Source: Dehalococcoidia bacterium
GTDB taxonomy: Bacteria > Chloroflexota > Dehalococcoidia > GIF9 > UBA5629
Length of the DNA stretch: 64,000 nt
Assembly: GCA_041653995.1 (NCBI GenBank)
Contig: JBAZEK010000001.1
Coordinates: 1,178,001 to 1,242,000, forward strand
Direction: 5' to 3'
Part shown: positions 1 through 9,000 of the stretch, piece after piece
How the letters are laid out: every line of letters starts with the position of its first letter
How positions within the stretch are numbered: the first letter of the stretch is position 1
Notes under the pieces: generated by a model
Told to the model about the DNA's origin: nothing
What the model saw: only the letters and a program-made list of their open reading frames with translations
Databases searched by the model: none
Translations under genes and position numbers: made by a program

Positions 1-767
1 GAAAAGGCGCATTTTTTATAATATCTACTATTCTTATTGTAAGGATTTTGCGTCAGTCTTCGACAAAGAGGATATAGGCATTCTGCCACCTCATTACAGC
101 CCCTTGCAGTTACGCTGGTTGCGTCCATAATTTGAGAAAATCCACCTAATAAGACATCCACAAAATTAATTATGTCTACGTACTCAGGATTATGGAGCTC
201 TCTTTGTGAATCACTGGCTATCGAAGTTATCTGCGAACACCTAACGGAAACATTAGACTCCCGACTATTTACTTTATAGGGAGAATGCACTAAAAATGGA
301 TCATCCACAGAAAGGTTTCTATCTTCTGAGTAGATTTGTGCGACTTCTACAGCGTCACTATTAGCATCGAAGAAAAAGCGACATGCAGAAAATAAACCTA
401 TGTGAAAGAATGTGTTATATATTCTGTATTTTCGAAGTTGTCCATCAGATGGAGGGCCGAATTTGTTATAGTCAAGATTATCTGTATTTATGCCAAAAAG
501 ATAGAATTTTACGTGGTAATACAATTCTTTTACATATAATTTGGCCCATGCCTTCGCTGTCCTTGATCTGCTGCTGATCTGGCTATTCGAGCGCAATTCA
601 CTGAAATGAATTCGCTTACTGGCATCACAACTTGCATCATTCTTGGCTCTACGTAAGCACTCGCCGAGTAACACTGATGTATGTGAATTGCAAATAATGT
701 AGCCGTGATACAGCCATCCTGGAATCATTCTTTCATCGTGAAATATCAATGCCTCGATTTTAGCCAT
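1..767 (-). CDS. DUF3800-like protein, 3' end outside the window
   Basis: An open frame of 255 codons starts at the ATG at 767 and runs off the left edge without a stop, so the C-terminus is missing. The N-terminus has an HDE motif (residues 10-12). Later come an HFSEL segment with basic residues, the phrase KAWAKLYVKELYY, and near the end of the visible part DIINFVDVLLGG. An early Asp-Glu and a late D-x(n)-D-LLG element are typical of DUF3800 proteins, a family of unknown function often found near mobile or defence genes. A weak AGGT lies upstream of the start. The base composition is AT-rich like its neighbours to 4.8 kb. The family call is by motif only. Confidence 0.6.
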   Translation of the reverse strand, partial: MAKIEALIFHDERMIPGWLYHGYIICNSHTSVLLGECLRRAKNDASCDASKRIHFSELRSNSQISSRSRTAKAWAKLYVKELYYHVKFYLFGINTDNLDYNKFGPPSDGQLRKYRIYNTFFHIGLFSACRFFFDANSDAVEVAQIYSEDRNLSVDDPFLVHSPYKVNSRESNVSVRCSQITSIASDSQRELHNPEYVDIINFVDVLLGGFSQIMDATSVTARGCNEVAECLYPLCRRLTQNPYNKNSRYYKKCAF

Positions 768-1163
768 GATTCTTACCTGGATAACGCATTGACCTGTGCA
801 GTTTTCATAAATAATATTACATCAATGAATTAATGCGAATCTGACTAAATTACTTAGATCACCATTGTGAGTCATATCGATGAGCACTTAGAATACAAAC
901 CCATCTATTTGTTACTGATTTGCGATTTTCATGGCCTTACTATTCCCAAACACCCAAATCGCTTCAAAAATCTTTCATGATAAGTTGCCCCTTTAAAATA
1001 TGGATATTTAATAATAGTGAGTGCAAATATAACAAAGATTTATCAAGACTAAAGTTTGTTTATAATTATTCTAAAACTTAAAGATTTTATTTACATAGAA
1101 ATAATAAGTGAATCGGAGGCTAATATCCTACTAATCAAAATCTCGCAACGATCATGCATGAAT
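768..1163. other. AT-rich intergenic stretch
   Basis: About 400 bases of AT-rich sequence separate the DUF3800-like gene from the exonuclease-like gene; both genes lie on the minus strand. No open frame with a ribosome site, no strong hairpin and no tandem repeat was seen. It presumably carries the promoter of the gene to its left, but I could not pick one out. Confidence 0.5.
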
Positions 1164-1706
1164 TTATTTAACTAAAGCAATTCTGTCTGGCGTACGGAAT
1201 CCTCTTTTTATTAAGATGTCTCTTTCCTTCAGCAGACAAGCGCGATTATGTGCTATTGCATCATCAAATTGCTTCCGTTCCCACGCACCAATACACTTAT
1301 AACCATCATCATAAAAAGGATCATTATAATTCGGAATGTTCAAATATCGCACGACATTTTTCTTTTTCTCATACTTTTCACTGTTCAACTCGCATTCAAT
1401 GTCAAATTCTCGGCCAATATGATGAAAAAGAACGCATTGTTCGAATTCACTATTAAATGCATACAACGGTCTTCTCAAGCTGTCAATAATTGTATTTGTT
1501 ATAGATTTCAGCGCCTCGATTCCATCATGTGACTTGGCACAGTAAATGCGAATATGATCCCCATCAATATATCCTAGAATAACTTGGATTATGTCTTTAT
1601 ATCTTCTAGAATCATTAAAATAATCACTAAAATTTCCGATAGTCTCAATGTCAATTATAGTTCCTATAAAATCAGACGCAATTTTTTCTTCGTAGTCTGC
1701 TATCAT
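1164..1706 (-). CDS. RNase H-fold (DnaQ-like) exonuclease-like protein
   Basis: The 180-aa protein starts at an ATG with a strong AGGAGGAAAATTGA ribosome site. It has DIET at residues 19-22, NSEFEQC near residue 84 and a late AHNRACLLKERDIL segment. An acidic DxE motif, an N-x-x-F-E motif and a terminal H-N-x(n)-D element in this order are what the DEDD/RNase_H_2 exonuclease-like superfamily shows (established pattern). The role is unknown; a nucleic-acid 3'-5' exonuclease or host-defence factor is possible. No partner gene is close, and the nearest neighbour downstream is the DUF3800-like gene. Confidence in the fold is moderate and in the activity low. Confidence 0.5.
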   Translation of the reverse strand: MIADYEEKIASDFIGTIIDIETIGNFSDYFNDSRRYKDIIQVILGYIDGDHIRIYCAKSHDGIEALKSITNTIIDSLRRPLYAFNSEFEQCVLFHHIGREFDIECELNSEKYEKKKNVVRYLNIPNYNDPFYDDGYKCIGAWERKQFDDAIAHNRACLLKERDILIKRGFRTPDRIALVK

Positions 1707-2036
1707 TCAATTTTCCTCCTTTCTATCGATTCAGCTTCAATTTAAAGGTTATAAATTTACATGCAATTAATAATACACAGGATACTTTTTATTACGACAA
1801 TTTTGAGACCATTGATATGACTAATAAAAGTGCAGTAAAAAACTCAAGTAACTAAAACCATGCATAATCGCAGAAAATACAAGAGACTCCGTCTATCACT
1901 CTATATCTCCCCCTATGATGATTATATCAGTATATGCATATACTGATAATTTTACAGGAAGTTCACAGTCGGGATACAATGATGAAATTGCGCGGCTGGG
2001 TATAGGTTCTAATCCAAAATCACGTGTAATAAAAAA
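1707..2036. other. AT-rich intergenic stretch
   Basis: This holds the ribosome site of the exonuclease-like gene (1710-1722) and about 300 bases of AT-rich sequence with no convincing gene. A plus-strand open frame starting at 1915 runs through the terminator hairpin and lacks a ribosome site, so it was not accepted. Confidence 0.5.
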
Positions 2037-2060
2037 GGGGCGGCATGAAAATGCCGCCCC
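2037..2060 (-). terminator. Rho-independent terminator of the two small zinc-protein genes
   Basis: A 10-bp GC-rich perfect stem (2037-2046 with 2051-2060) closes a GAAA/TTTC tetraloop and is followed on the minus strand by TTTTTT (2036-2031). It lies 20 bases past the stop at 2081, so it should end transcripts of the minus-strand genes at 2081-2553. Confidence 0.85.
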
Positions 2061-2080
2061 TTTACTTTATATACCGTCCA

Positions 2081-2272
2081 CTACGCGATTGTCTGTCTTT
2101 TTTTCGCAGAATACTGTGCCCTGTGGCTCCTGGCCAAAGGACAACTGCAGGATTTACAGTTTTTTATCGTGATCTCGCTGTGGGAATGTTCTACCAGGTG
2201 AAAGGTGAACTTGCAGCCCCCGTCGTGAATATTAACCCCGTTGCAAAAACCTTTGTTCTTATCGAATTCCAT
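2081..2272 (-). CDS. Small Cys/His-rich protein, 63 aa
   Basis: The start is placed at the ATG at 2272 because AAGGGGAG lies just upstream; a longer open frame to 2344 lacks such a site. The 63-aa product has Cys at 10, 20, 39, 42 and 44, and several His residues in HLVEHSHSE, ending in a basic tail. This looks like a small metal-binding protein, but I do not recognise the family. It follows the zinc-ribbon gene at 2362-2553 on the same strand, and a rho-independent terminator follows it, so the two are probably one transcript. Confidence 0.55.
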   Translation of the reverse strand: MEFDKNKGFCNGVNIHDGGCKFTFHLVEHSHSEITIKNCKSCSCPLARSHRAQYSAKKRQTIA

Positions 2273-2361
2273 TTCGTCTCCCCTTAATACTTGACCGGGG
2301 ACATACGTAAGCCCTTTACGGACCTGCATATATCCCCGGTTCAAATTGTGTGCTACTTTAT

Positions 2362-2553
2362 TTAGTTAGTGCTGTAGCTGCGCTCGCCGTAATTTGAGTT
2401 GCCGCTCTGCTGTTTCTTAGCTTTTCGGCAGCCCTGGCAGCGCTTCGGTTCGTTGGTATAACCTTTGGTGGCGAAGAACTCTTGTTCTCCCGAAGTGAAG
2501 GTAAAGGTAGTACCACAATCGACGCACTTGAGCGATTTGTCTTGAAAACTCAT
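2362..2553 (-). CDS. Small zinc-ribbon protein (zf-trcl type)
   Basis: The start is the ATG at 2553, preceded by AAAGGAGGGCATCCG; a longer frame to 2595 has no ribosome site. The 63-aa product has CVDCG at residues 10-14, an FTFTSGEQEFFATKGY block, then NEPKRCQGCRKAKK. Two CxxC pairs flanking an 'EQEFF..KG..NEPKRC' core define the probable zinc-binding domain seen in many small proteins of anaerobes. It is a short paralogue of the 98-aa protein at 19541-19837, which carries an extra C-terminal ribbon. Function is unknown; nucleic-acid or protein binding is plausible. Confidence 0.75.
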   Translation of the reverse strand: MSFQDKSLKCVDCGTTFTFTSGEQEFFATKGYTNEPKRCQGCRKAKKQQSGNSNYGERSYSTN

Positions 2554-2662
2554 CGGATGCCCTCCTTTAATAAATTTAGTCAGTATTCGGGCCATCCAAT
2601 GCTTGTCTTGATCCGGTGGGATATAAGGAGCTTGTAATAACCTAAACTTGAACTATATCAGA

Positions 2663-2691
2663 AGTATACACCGAATTGGAACTTATGTAAA
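2663..2691 (-). promoter_or_regulatory. Sigma70-like promoter for the small zinc-protein genes
   Basis: Read on the minus strand, TTTACA (2691-2686) and TATACT (2668-2663) are separated by 17 bases. They lie about 110 bases upstream of the start at 2553, which leaves a leader of about 100 nt. Confidence 0.55.
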
Positions 2692-2836
2692 TAAATTGTA
2701 TCGGCAGGTAATGGGTCAGTTTGGATATAATGTCGCTTAGCAGTTGTCATAATTACCTATGCAAAACCCAGTTATTATGCTAATATTGTGACACATACGT
2801 ATATATGGACGTCCAAAATTTAAGAGGGGTATGTAC

Positions 2837-3118
2837 ATGGAAGCAGAAAAGGTACAGATTAAAAAATTACCTTTCGAGTTACCTGAAAGTTTAAGAGCGG
2901 GCGTATATTCCAATGTTTTTTCTGTCACTATTACCAATGAATTTGTTGTGCTAGATTTTGGTAGTTCCATACCAGACGCTGGTAAGGTTGTTCCTGATAA
3001 AAATGTTGTTGTCTCAAGAGTAATTACTTCAAGAGAGGGTGCAGAAAAACTGGTTGGGCTGATAACTAAACTTATCAATCGAGTAGAATCCACTGATTCT
3101 GATAAAGTGAAAAAATGA
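2837..3118 (+). CDS. DUF3467-family protein
   Basis: The start is set at the second ATG (2837) because AGAGGGGT sits at proper distance from it and almost touches the first ATG (2831). The 93-aa product contains GVYSNVFSVTITNEFVVLDF, a P-x(n)-V block and VVSRVITSREGAEKLVGLI, the layout of DUF3467 (a short beta-rich family; function unknown). It overlaps the next gene by four bases (ATGA), so the two are translationally coupled and probably act together. Confidence 0.75.
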   Translation: MEAEKVQIKKLPFELPESLRAGVYSNVFSVTITNEFVVLDFGSSIPDAGKVVPDKNVVVSRVITSREGAEKLVGLITKLINRVESTDSDKVKK

Positions 3119-3558
3119 AAGTTGACGCATTAAATGAATCCGCCTGGGTGACCGGATCAATCCGCACTGATAATTCAGCCGTAGCTGTAAAAGATGCAAA
3201 GTTAATATCTGGCGAGGTCGCAACAAGTTACACGCAAAGGATTGGACAACTTTCGGTGATAGGTGAACATGCGGGCTCAATTACCCAATTAAGATTGGAA
3301 AATAAAATATTACAAGAAAAACTGCAAATGATAGAGAATAGACTTTCCACTGTAGAATCACTAATACCCAAGGAAAAGATCGTGGTTATTAAGGATATTC
3401 CTTATGAAGATGCTAAAAAAGAGATAAAAAAGTTATTTCTCAAGGGTCAAACTCTTTATTATTCAGATATTTCTCAAGAATTAGGAATTAGTCTTCAGAC
3501 TGTAGTTGAAATTTGTAACGCGTTACACAATAATGGGGAAATTGCGATTGATGGCTGA
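3115..3558 (+). CDS. Coiled-coil protein with C-terminal winged-helix-like domain
   Basis: This 147-aa product starts in an ATGA overlap with the DUF3467 gene. Residues 1-50 are polar. Residues 55-85 form a likely coiled coil (QLRLENKILQEKLQMIENRL). Residues 95-147 resemble a winged helix: a conserved-looking DAKKEIKKLF helix, then YYSDISQELGISLQTVVEI as helix-turn-helix, and a short wing. It may be a DNA-binding or oligomerising partner of the DUF3467 protein. I do not recognise a named family. Confidence 0.6.
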   Translation: MKVDALNESAWVTGSIRTDNSAVAVKDAKLISGEVATSYTQRIGQLSVIGEHAGSITQLRLENKILQEKLQMIENRLSTVESLIPKEKIVVIKDIPYEDAKKEIKKLFLKGQTLYYSDISQELGISLQTVVEICNALHNNGEIAIDG

Positions 3559-3751
3559 GCTAACAGGTATGGGTGATAGTCTTCGTGGAGAGAGAATAGC
3601 TGTTGAGGCGTCAGCTATAAGTAGCCCAATGGTTCAAAAACGTAGCGGTGCACATAAGGGGCAGTTTGCTACCCTTACTCGGAATGCTTACTGTGTAATA
3701 GAAATGCCATTGAAATGGGTTTTAAATAAGAGAGCAGAACTCAGTGAGTAA
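3551..3751 (+). CDS. Possible small protein coupled to the winged-helix gene
   Basis: An open frame of 66 codons starts at an ATG overlapping the previous stop (ATGGCTGA, 3551-3558), an overlap type also seen at 16168 and 33153. There is no separate ribosome site and no recognisable domain; the product is short and weakly basic. It may be a third gene of the DUF3467 operon or chance coding. Confidence 0.3.
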   Translation: MAELTGMGDSLRGERIAVEASAISSPMVQKRSGAHKGQFATLTRNAYCVIEMPLKWVLNKRAELSE

Positions 3752-3836
3752 ACAATGCCGAAGATGAAAGGTCTAAAGAAACGAACAGTAAAAGACATAA
3801 ACCAACCCCTTTATCCCCTCAGGATATGTGGTTAGT

Positions 3837-4037
3837 TTAGGCTGGTTTAAAAAGAAAAGCTAATGCTATATAAAACACAGCCAACATAACCCATAAAATA
3901 CCCAGTCCGATTAATTGAGACCCTAATTTATGAGTATTGCTCGGATTTTGTAATGCTTTACCTTGAAACCAAAAGGAAGCCCCTGCCACCGCCATTGTTA
4001 CGGCTATTCCGATAATCCCCCACATTGTTGCACTCAT
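3837..4037 (-). CDS. Small membrane protein with two transmembrane segments
   Basis: The 66-aa product starts after a good GGGAGGGTAAC ribosome site. Residues 5-26 (WGIIGIAVTMAVAGASFWF) and 43-63 (LGILWVMLAVFYIALAFLF) are hydrophobic helices joined by a polar loop. No family is recognised. It stands alone on the minus strand, convergent with the DUF3467 group. Confidence 0.55.
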   Translation of the reverse strand: MSATMWGIIGIAVTMAVAGASFWFQGKALQNPSNTHKLGSQLIGLGILWVMLAVFYIALAFLFKPA

Positions 4038-4138
4038 GTTACCCTCCCAAATATTAAATCCCCTTTATCCCTAAAGGAGTATGGGGGCACTTTATGCCTT
4101 CGCGCCCTTTATTTTACCCTAAAAGGATAGTGGAGTAA

Positions 4139-4378
4139 CTACCGTCCTCTTGCGAGATATTTAAGTATGTTTATCAGATTGGTGTTTGTCTTTTTAAGTG
4201 TTTCGTTTATATGATCCAAGTCGTTATCTAATTCACTCATCATATCATCTCCATTAGTTGCTATACTTACCAAAGAACACCGACCTTTACCTAAATCAAA
4301 TATATGAAACCAAGCACATTCTTCTTCTAAACAATCAATTTCGTCTAATTTACTTGTTATAAAAAGCGGGCATTTCAT
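4139..4378 (-). CDS. Small Cys-containing protein of unknown function
   Basis: The 79-aa product begins after a GGGGGG ribosome site. It has Cys at 3, 16, 21 and 34 in MKCPLF, DCLEEECAWF and GRCSLV, followed by an acidic and amphipathic C-terminal half that may form helices (MMSELDNDLDHINETLKK). The spaced Cys residues before an aromatic CAWF motif suggest metal binding. I do not recognise the family. Confidence 0.5.
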   Translation of the reverse strand: MKCPLFITSKLDEIDCLEEECAWFHIFDLGKGRCSLVSIATNGDDMMSELDNDLDHINETLKKTNTNLINILKYLARGR

Positions 4379-4415
4379 ATTCTATTTCCCCCCATATTAA
4401 AATCGAGGTGATTTT

Positions 4416-4577
4416 ATGACAAATCAACTAGCATTTATAAAACCGTGGGAATATAAAGACAATCGATCAGGAGATCATATTCTCATCGGCGCATCTAATC
4501 TATATTCAATCTTAATAATAAATGATAGGCATTATTAATTCACAAAAGAAACCGGTGAATTTGACGGGACATCCTTT
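4416..4577 (+). pseudogene. Short gene apparently broken by an in-frame TAA
   Basis: GAGGTGAT stands seven bases before the ATG at 4416, an excellent ribosome site. The frame gives 40 residues ending INDRHY and then TAA (4536-4538). Reading on in the same frame gives FTKETGEFDGTSF, which is the natural continuation expected after such a strand ('HY-FxxETGEFDGT'). The tail then runs into the 3' end of the opposite gene. Either the product is a real 40-aa peptide or a former longer gene was cut by a stop; I favour decay. Confidence 0.45.
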
Positions 4578-4587
4578 AATATTAAGG

Positions 4588-4788
4588 CTAGCTATAACCG
4601 TTGTCTTTCTCCCAATCCCTCGCCGCTTCTTCAGTAGTTCTTCGTCCCACTTGCTTAATATGCCCCTTAGGAGATTCTATTTGGTGTTCTTGTTCTCTCC
4701 TATCTAAATTATCTGTTATGCCGCCATGCATAATCTTGTTGCCAACCTTGAAAACGTACTTATACGTGTCTCTGGGTTTGTCTGCCAT
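4588..4788 (-). CDS. Short GIY-YIG-like protein
   Basis: The 66-aa product starts after GGGAGGTGCGTT. It reads YKYVFKVGNKIMHGGIT, then DNLDRREQEHQ, then GHIKQVGRRTTEEAARDWEK. A YxF-KVGN...GGIT-x(n)-LxRREQEH arrangement resembles the beginning of the GIY-YIG fold (a Tyr strand, Gly-Ile-Thr and an Arg helix), but it is too short for a full nuclease. It is the last AT-rich gene before the core operon. The fold call is tentative. Confidence 0.45.
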   Translation of the reverse strand: MADKPRDTYKYVFKVGNKIMHGGITDNLDRREQEHQIESPKGHIKQVGRRTTEEAARDWEKDNGYS

Positions 4789-4899
4789 AACGCACCTCCC
4801 ATCCGATGATTATTTAAGTATAACAGGAGTGTCAAACAAATATTCAAAATGATACACTACCCATCTGTCGATTAGGTTGATCATTTTATTGATCCAAGG

Positions 4900-5568
4900 T
4901 TATATGCGGTGGTCTTCGCGGATGATAACTCGTGGGCCTCCGCTCAAGCTGGTATTCCATTGCTTGGGCGGCTCGATCTTCTCCAGCCTGTCCAGTTGCC
5001 CGATACCCTTCAAGCGCTGGTAGATCAATTGCCAGGCGCAGGGACGGTCCGGCCTGACCTCGCAGCGATCCTCTCTTGAGCCTCCACAGGGACCATTGAG
5101 GAGATGCTTGGCGCAGCGGGTGACCGGGCAGATGCCGCCGTACTGGTGCAGTACGCAGGACCCGCACTGGGCGCATTTCTCGGTCCACATGCCCCTCTCC
5201 TCAAGTATGCCCAGGAACTTGGTGTTGAGCCCGGCGTAGACCGGCTTCTTGAGGAAGCGCTCGGCGATGGCCTGCACGCCGGCGCCGCAGCCCAGCGACA
5301 GCACCACGTCGGCCTTCTCGATGGCCTCGGCAGCCTGCTCGATAAAGATGTTGTCGCACTGTCGCTCGATGGTAAGCTCGCTGACTTTGTAGCCCAATCC
5401 CCTGGCCCGGGACGCAATGCGCAGAGCGGAGGCAATGATGCTGACCTCGCGCTCCCCACCGGCCAGGCACACCGTCACGCAAGTGCCACAACCCAGCACC
5501 AGTATTTTGGAGTCGTTGGGCAGCATATCGACAAGTTCATTTATACTCTTTCTCTCTGCGACTATCAT
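4900..5568 (-). CDS. metV: MetV-like methylene-THF reductase partner (MTHFR_C domain)
   Basis: The 222-aa product opens with a nucleotide-like LVLGCGTC strand (residues 23-30) and has a second LSLGCGAG (residues 90-97). After that comes a cysteine cluster: KCAQCGSC, GICPVTRCAK, GPCGGS, RCEVRPDRPC. This is the pattern of the MTHFR C-terminal domain family, to which MetV of Moorella belongs; MetV binds Fe-S clusters and zinc and partners with MetF. It is the last gene of the long minus-strand operon and overlaps the mvhD stop by four bases, so it should be made together with HdrA/MvhD. Its likely role is to link MetF to the Hdr electron-transfer proteins. Confidence 0.85.
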   Translation of the reverse strand: MIVAERKSINELVDMLPNDSKILVLGCGTCVTVCLAGGEREVSIIASALRIASRARGLGYKVSELTIERQCDNIFIEQAAEAIEKADVVLSLGCGAGVQAIAERFLKKPVYAGLNTKFLGILEERGMWTEKCAQCGSCVLHQYGGICPVTRCAKHLLNGPCGGSREDRCEVRPDRPCAWQLIYQRLKGIGQLDRLEKIEPPKQWNTSLSGGPRVIIREDHRI

Positions 5569-6008
5569 AGCTTTGCCTCCTGGGGGGCGGATTGTTTTGC
5601 CTTATTTAATGGGCTGGGACCCAGCTTTACCACGGTCTCGGCCATCTCCTTTATATGCTCGATCAACTGACGAGCCCCGGCGGCGCTGACGTTGACCATT
5701 TTGAGCCTCTCCGGCTCAAGCCCGCTCTCAGCTAAAAATTTGCGGGAATAAGCCACGCGACGTTTGGCGATGAGGTTGCCCTCCTTGAAATGACAGCTCC
5801 CCTCCTCACATCCGGCCACCAGCACGCCGTCCGCGCCGTTCTCGAAGGCCCTGAGGAAATACTCGACCTCCAGCCTGCCAGTGCAGGGCGTACGCACGAT
5901 GCGCACGTTGGATGGATACTGCAATCGCATGGAGCCGGCCAGGTCGGCCGCCGCATATGCGCAGTAGATGCAGCAGAAGGCCACTATGGTTGTTTCTTTT
6001 TCATTCAT
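5565..6008 (-). CDS. mvhD: MvhD/FlpD-type [2Fe-2S] electron-transfer protein
   Basis: The 147-aa product has the family's cysteine layout: FCCIYCAY near residue 12, RTPCTGR near 41, AGCEEGSCH near 65-72. MvhD proteins pass electrons into HdrA of heterodisulfide-reductase-type complexes (established). It overlaps both hdrA (four bases at 6005) and metV, so it is translationally locked to both. A second, diverged MvhD-like protein is the first gene of the same operon (18506-18943). Confidence 0.88.
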   Translation of the reverse strand: MNEKETTIVAFCCIYCAYAAADLAGSMRLQYPSNVRIVRTPCTGRLEVEYFLRAFENGADGVLVAGCEEGSCHFKEGNLIAKRRVAYSRKFLAESGLEPERLKMVNVSAAGARQLIEHIKEMAETVVKLGPSPLNKAKQSAPQEAKL

Positions 6009-9000
6009 AGCACACCGCTCTTCTCCGGCAGCGCCGGCGCCGTTTCTTCTTTCATATCCTTAAATAGTTCGTCCAGCATGTCCTTGAACTGCTTTGAAAC
6101 GAAGTGATTAAGCTGTATGGCGCAGGCGGGACACTCGGCGGCGCAGATGCCGCAGCCCATGCACTTGGCGGCGATTATCTCGGCCTTACGGTCGGCGTTC
6201 ACCGTCGGCGCCCCGTAAGGACAGACCTTGGCGCAGGTCATGCACGAGATGCACTTGTCCTGGTCAACGCGTGAGACCTGCGCGCCCACCTCGAGATACG
6301 ATTTGGAGAGCACGACCGAAGCGCGCGAGGCCGCGGCGCGCGCCTGCGAGATATTTTCGTCCAGGTGCTTGGGCGAATGCGCCAGGCCGCAGAGATAAAT
6401 GCCCTCGGTGGCGAACTCCACCGGACGTAATTTAAGATGGGCCTCGACGAAGAAGCCGTCGGCATTGACCGGCACCTTCAACATGTCTGCCACACGCCGG
6501 TTGCCCTCAGCAGCATCAACGCCCGTGCTGAGCACGACGTTGTCCGCCTCGATCTCGATCGGTTCGGGGAGATCGGGACTCCTGAGGCTGACCTTCAGAC
6601 CGTTCTCATTGCTGACTGCGGGCGGCGCATTCTGGTCATAACGTATAAATATGACGCCCGCCTCGCGCGCCTGCCTGTAATATTTCTCGCGGAACCCGTA
6701 CGTGCGGATGTCGCGATACAGCACGTATATATTGGCGGACGGATCACTTTCCTTTATCTTGAGGGCGTTCTTGACCGCCATCGAGCAGCAGATGCGGCTG
6801 CAGTAGGCCCTTTCCTCGTTGCGCGAGCCGGCGCACTGCACCATCACCACGTTCTTGCCCGCCCAGGTCGAATCATCCCGGCTCAAACGCTTCTCCAGCT
6901 CAAGCTGAGTGATCACCCTGCCGTCCTTCCCGTACAAATATTCCCGGGCCGCGGCCGGCTCGGCGCCGGTGGCCACGATGATGGCGCCGCAGGAGACCTT
7001 GATGTCTTTGGCATCCTGGAAAATGGTCGCTTCGAACTGCCCAATAAAGCCGGATACGCCGGTCACGTCGGCGTTCAGATGCATGACGATGTTGGGACTC
7101 TCCTCCACCTGCCTGACCAGGCCGGCGACAAATGGTTGAATGTCCTCGTGCTCCAGCGTGTAATTCAAATCGAGCGCGTTGCCGCCCAGCCTGCCGGACT
7201 TCTCCACCAGGTGCACTTTGAAGCCCTGACCCGCCAGCGCCAGCGCGGCGGTCATGCCGCTCACGCCGCCGCCCATTACCAGGCCCGTCTGGTCCACGGC
7301 AAAGGTGGTGCCGGTCAGCGGCGCCAGCAGCCTGGCCCGCGCCACCGACATCTTCATAAGCTGTATGGCTTTATTTGTGGCCTGCTCCGGCTCGGCGGAG
7401 TGCACCCACGAGCACTGGTCCCTGATGTTGGCCAGCTCGAATAGATACGGGTTGAGGCCGGCCTCCCTCAGCGTCTCGCGGAAAATGGGCTCGTGCGTGC
7501 GCGGCGTGCAGGACGCCACCACCACACGGTTGAGACGGTGCTTGTGTATCATGTCATGTATGTTGTTGAGACTGGAATCGGCGCAGGTGTACATGGTGTG
7601 CGTGGCGAAGACCACGCCCGGCAATTGCGCTGCGGCCTGCGCTACCTTCTCAACGTCCACCACCGAGGCGATGTTCTTGCCGCAGTGGCAGACGAACACG
7701 CCGATCCTGGGCTGCTCGTCGGTTACATCGTGCTCCTCCGGGTAGACCGGTTTGCTGATCAATGAGTTGCGCGCCTCGGCCAGCAGCTCCATCGACAGCG
7801 AAGCCGCCGCGCTGGCCTGCGTCACGGTCTCGGGTATGTCCTTTGGCTCCTGGAAGGCCCCGGCCACGTACACACCGGGACGCGAGGTCTCAAGCGGCGA
7901 TAGCCGGTCGGTGGAGCAGAACCCGTACTCGTTCAGATCGATGCCCAGGCGTAAGGCGGCCTCCCCGGCATCTTTGCCGGGCTGCATGCCCACCGAGAGC
8001 ACGACCAGGTCGAACTCCTGCTCCTGCATTTCGCCATCGTCGGCATAATATTGCAAACGCAGGTCGCCCGTGCCCGGAACCTGCAGGACGCGCGAAGGCA
8101 TGCTCCTGATGTAATTTATATTTCCGCTGCTCCTGGCGCGCTCGTAATACTGGTCGAAGTCCTTGCCGTGGGCGCGGATATCCATGTAGAAGATCGCGCA
8201 CTGCAGCCCGGCCGCGTGGTCGGACGCCACCAGCGCCTGCTTGGTGGAGACCATGCAGCAGACCGAGGAGCAGTAGCCGCTGCCGCACTTCTCGTCGCGC
8301 GAACCCACGCACTGTATCCAGGCGATGCGATGCGCCTCTTTACCGTCGGAGCGCCGTACGACGCGACCCTCGAAGGGGCCGGAGGCCGACAGCATACGCT
8401 CGAACTGCACGCTGGTCAGGACGTTGGCATAGCGGCCGAAGCCGAACTCGCCCTTCTTCTCCGCCGGAAACTCCTCGAAGCCCGGCGCCAGTATGACCGA
8501 GCCCACCTCCAGTTTGACCTCGCGCTGCCCCATGTAATGGTCTATGGCGTTCTGCTCGCAGGCGCCCACGCACTCACGGCACTCGGAGCACAATGCGCAG
8601 TTTAAACAGCGCTCGCTCTCGGCCAGCGCAGCATCTTCACTCAGTCCACCCTCGGTCTCATCAAAATTGCCGCTCCGCTGAGCGGCTGGCAAATATTCCG
8701 GCACGGCCCGCGCGACCTTCCGCTTCCCGGAGATATCCGGCAGCAGGTCCTCGGGCAGCGGTCTTACCGTATCCTCGAAACGGCCGCCGCGCAGATCCTG
8801 GCTCTTCAAATAGCGGTCGATGGACTCCGCGGCCTTCTTGCCCGCGCCCACCGCCTGTATGATGGAAGCGGGTCCCGACACACTGTCGCCGCCGGCGAAT
8901 ATACCCGCCGCCGAGGTCTCAAACGTCACGGGATCGATCTTGAAGCAGCCGCGCTCGATGTCCAGCCCGGCGGCGCCGATGAAGCCTTTGTCCAGCGCCT

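Noticed and set aside
1915..2172. Plus-strand frame of 85 aa
   Set aside because: It passes through a rho-independent terminator and has no ribosome site.
5104..5670. Plus-strand open frame of 188 aa opposite metV
   Set aside because: It has no ribosome site and no domain, and mirrors conserved codons of metV.
6437..7444. Plus-strand open frame of 335 aa opposite hdrA
   Set aside because: It is a GC-rich shadow of a conserved gene, with low-complexity His/Ala/Arg sequence.
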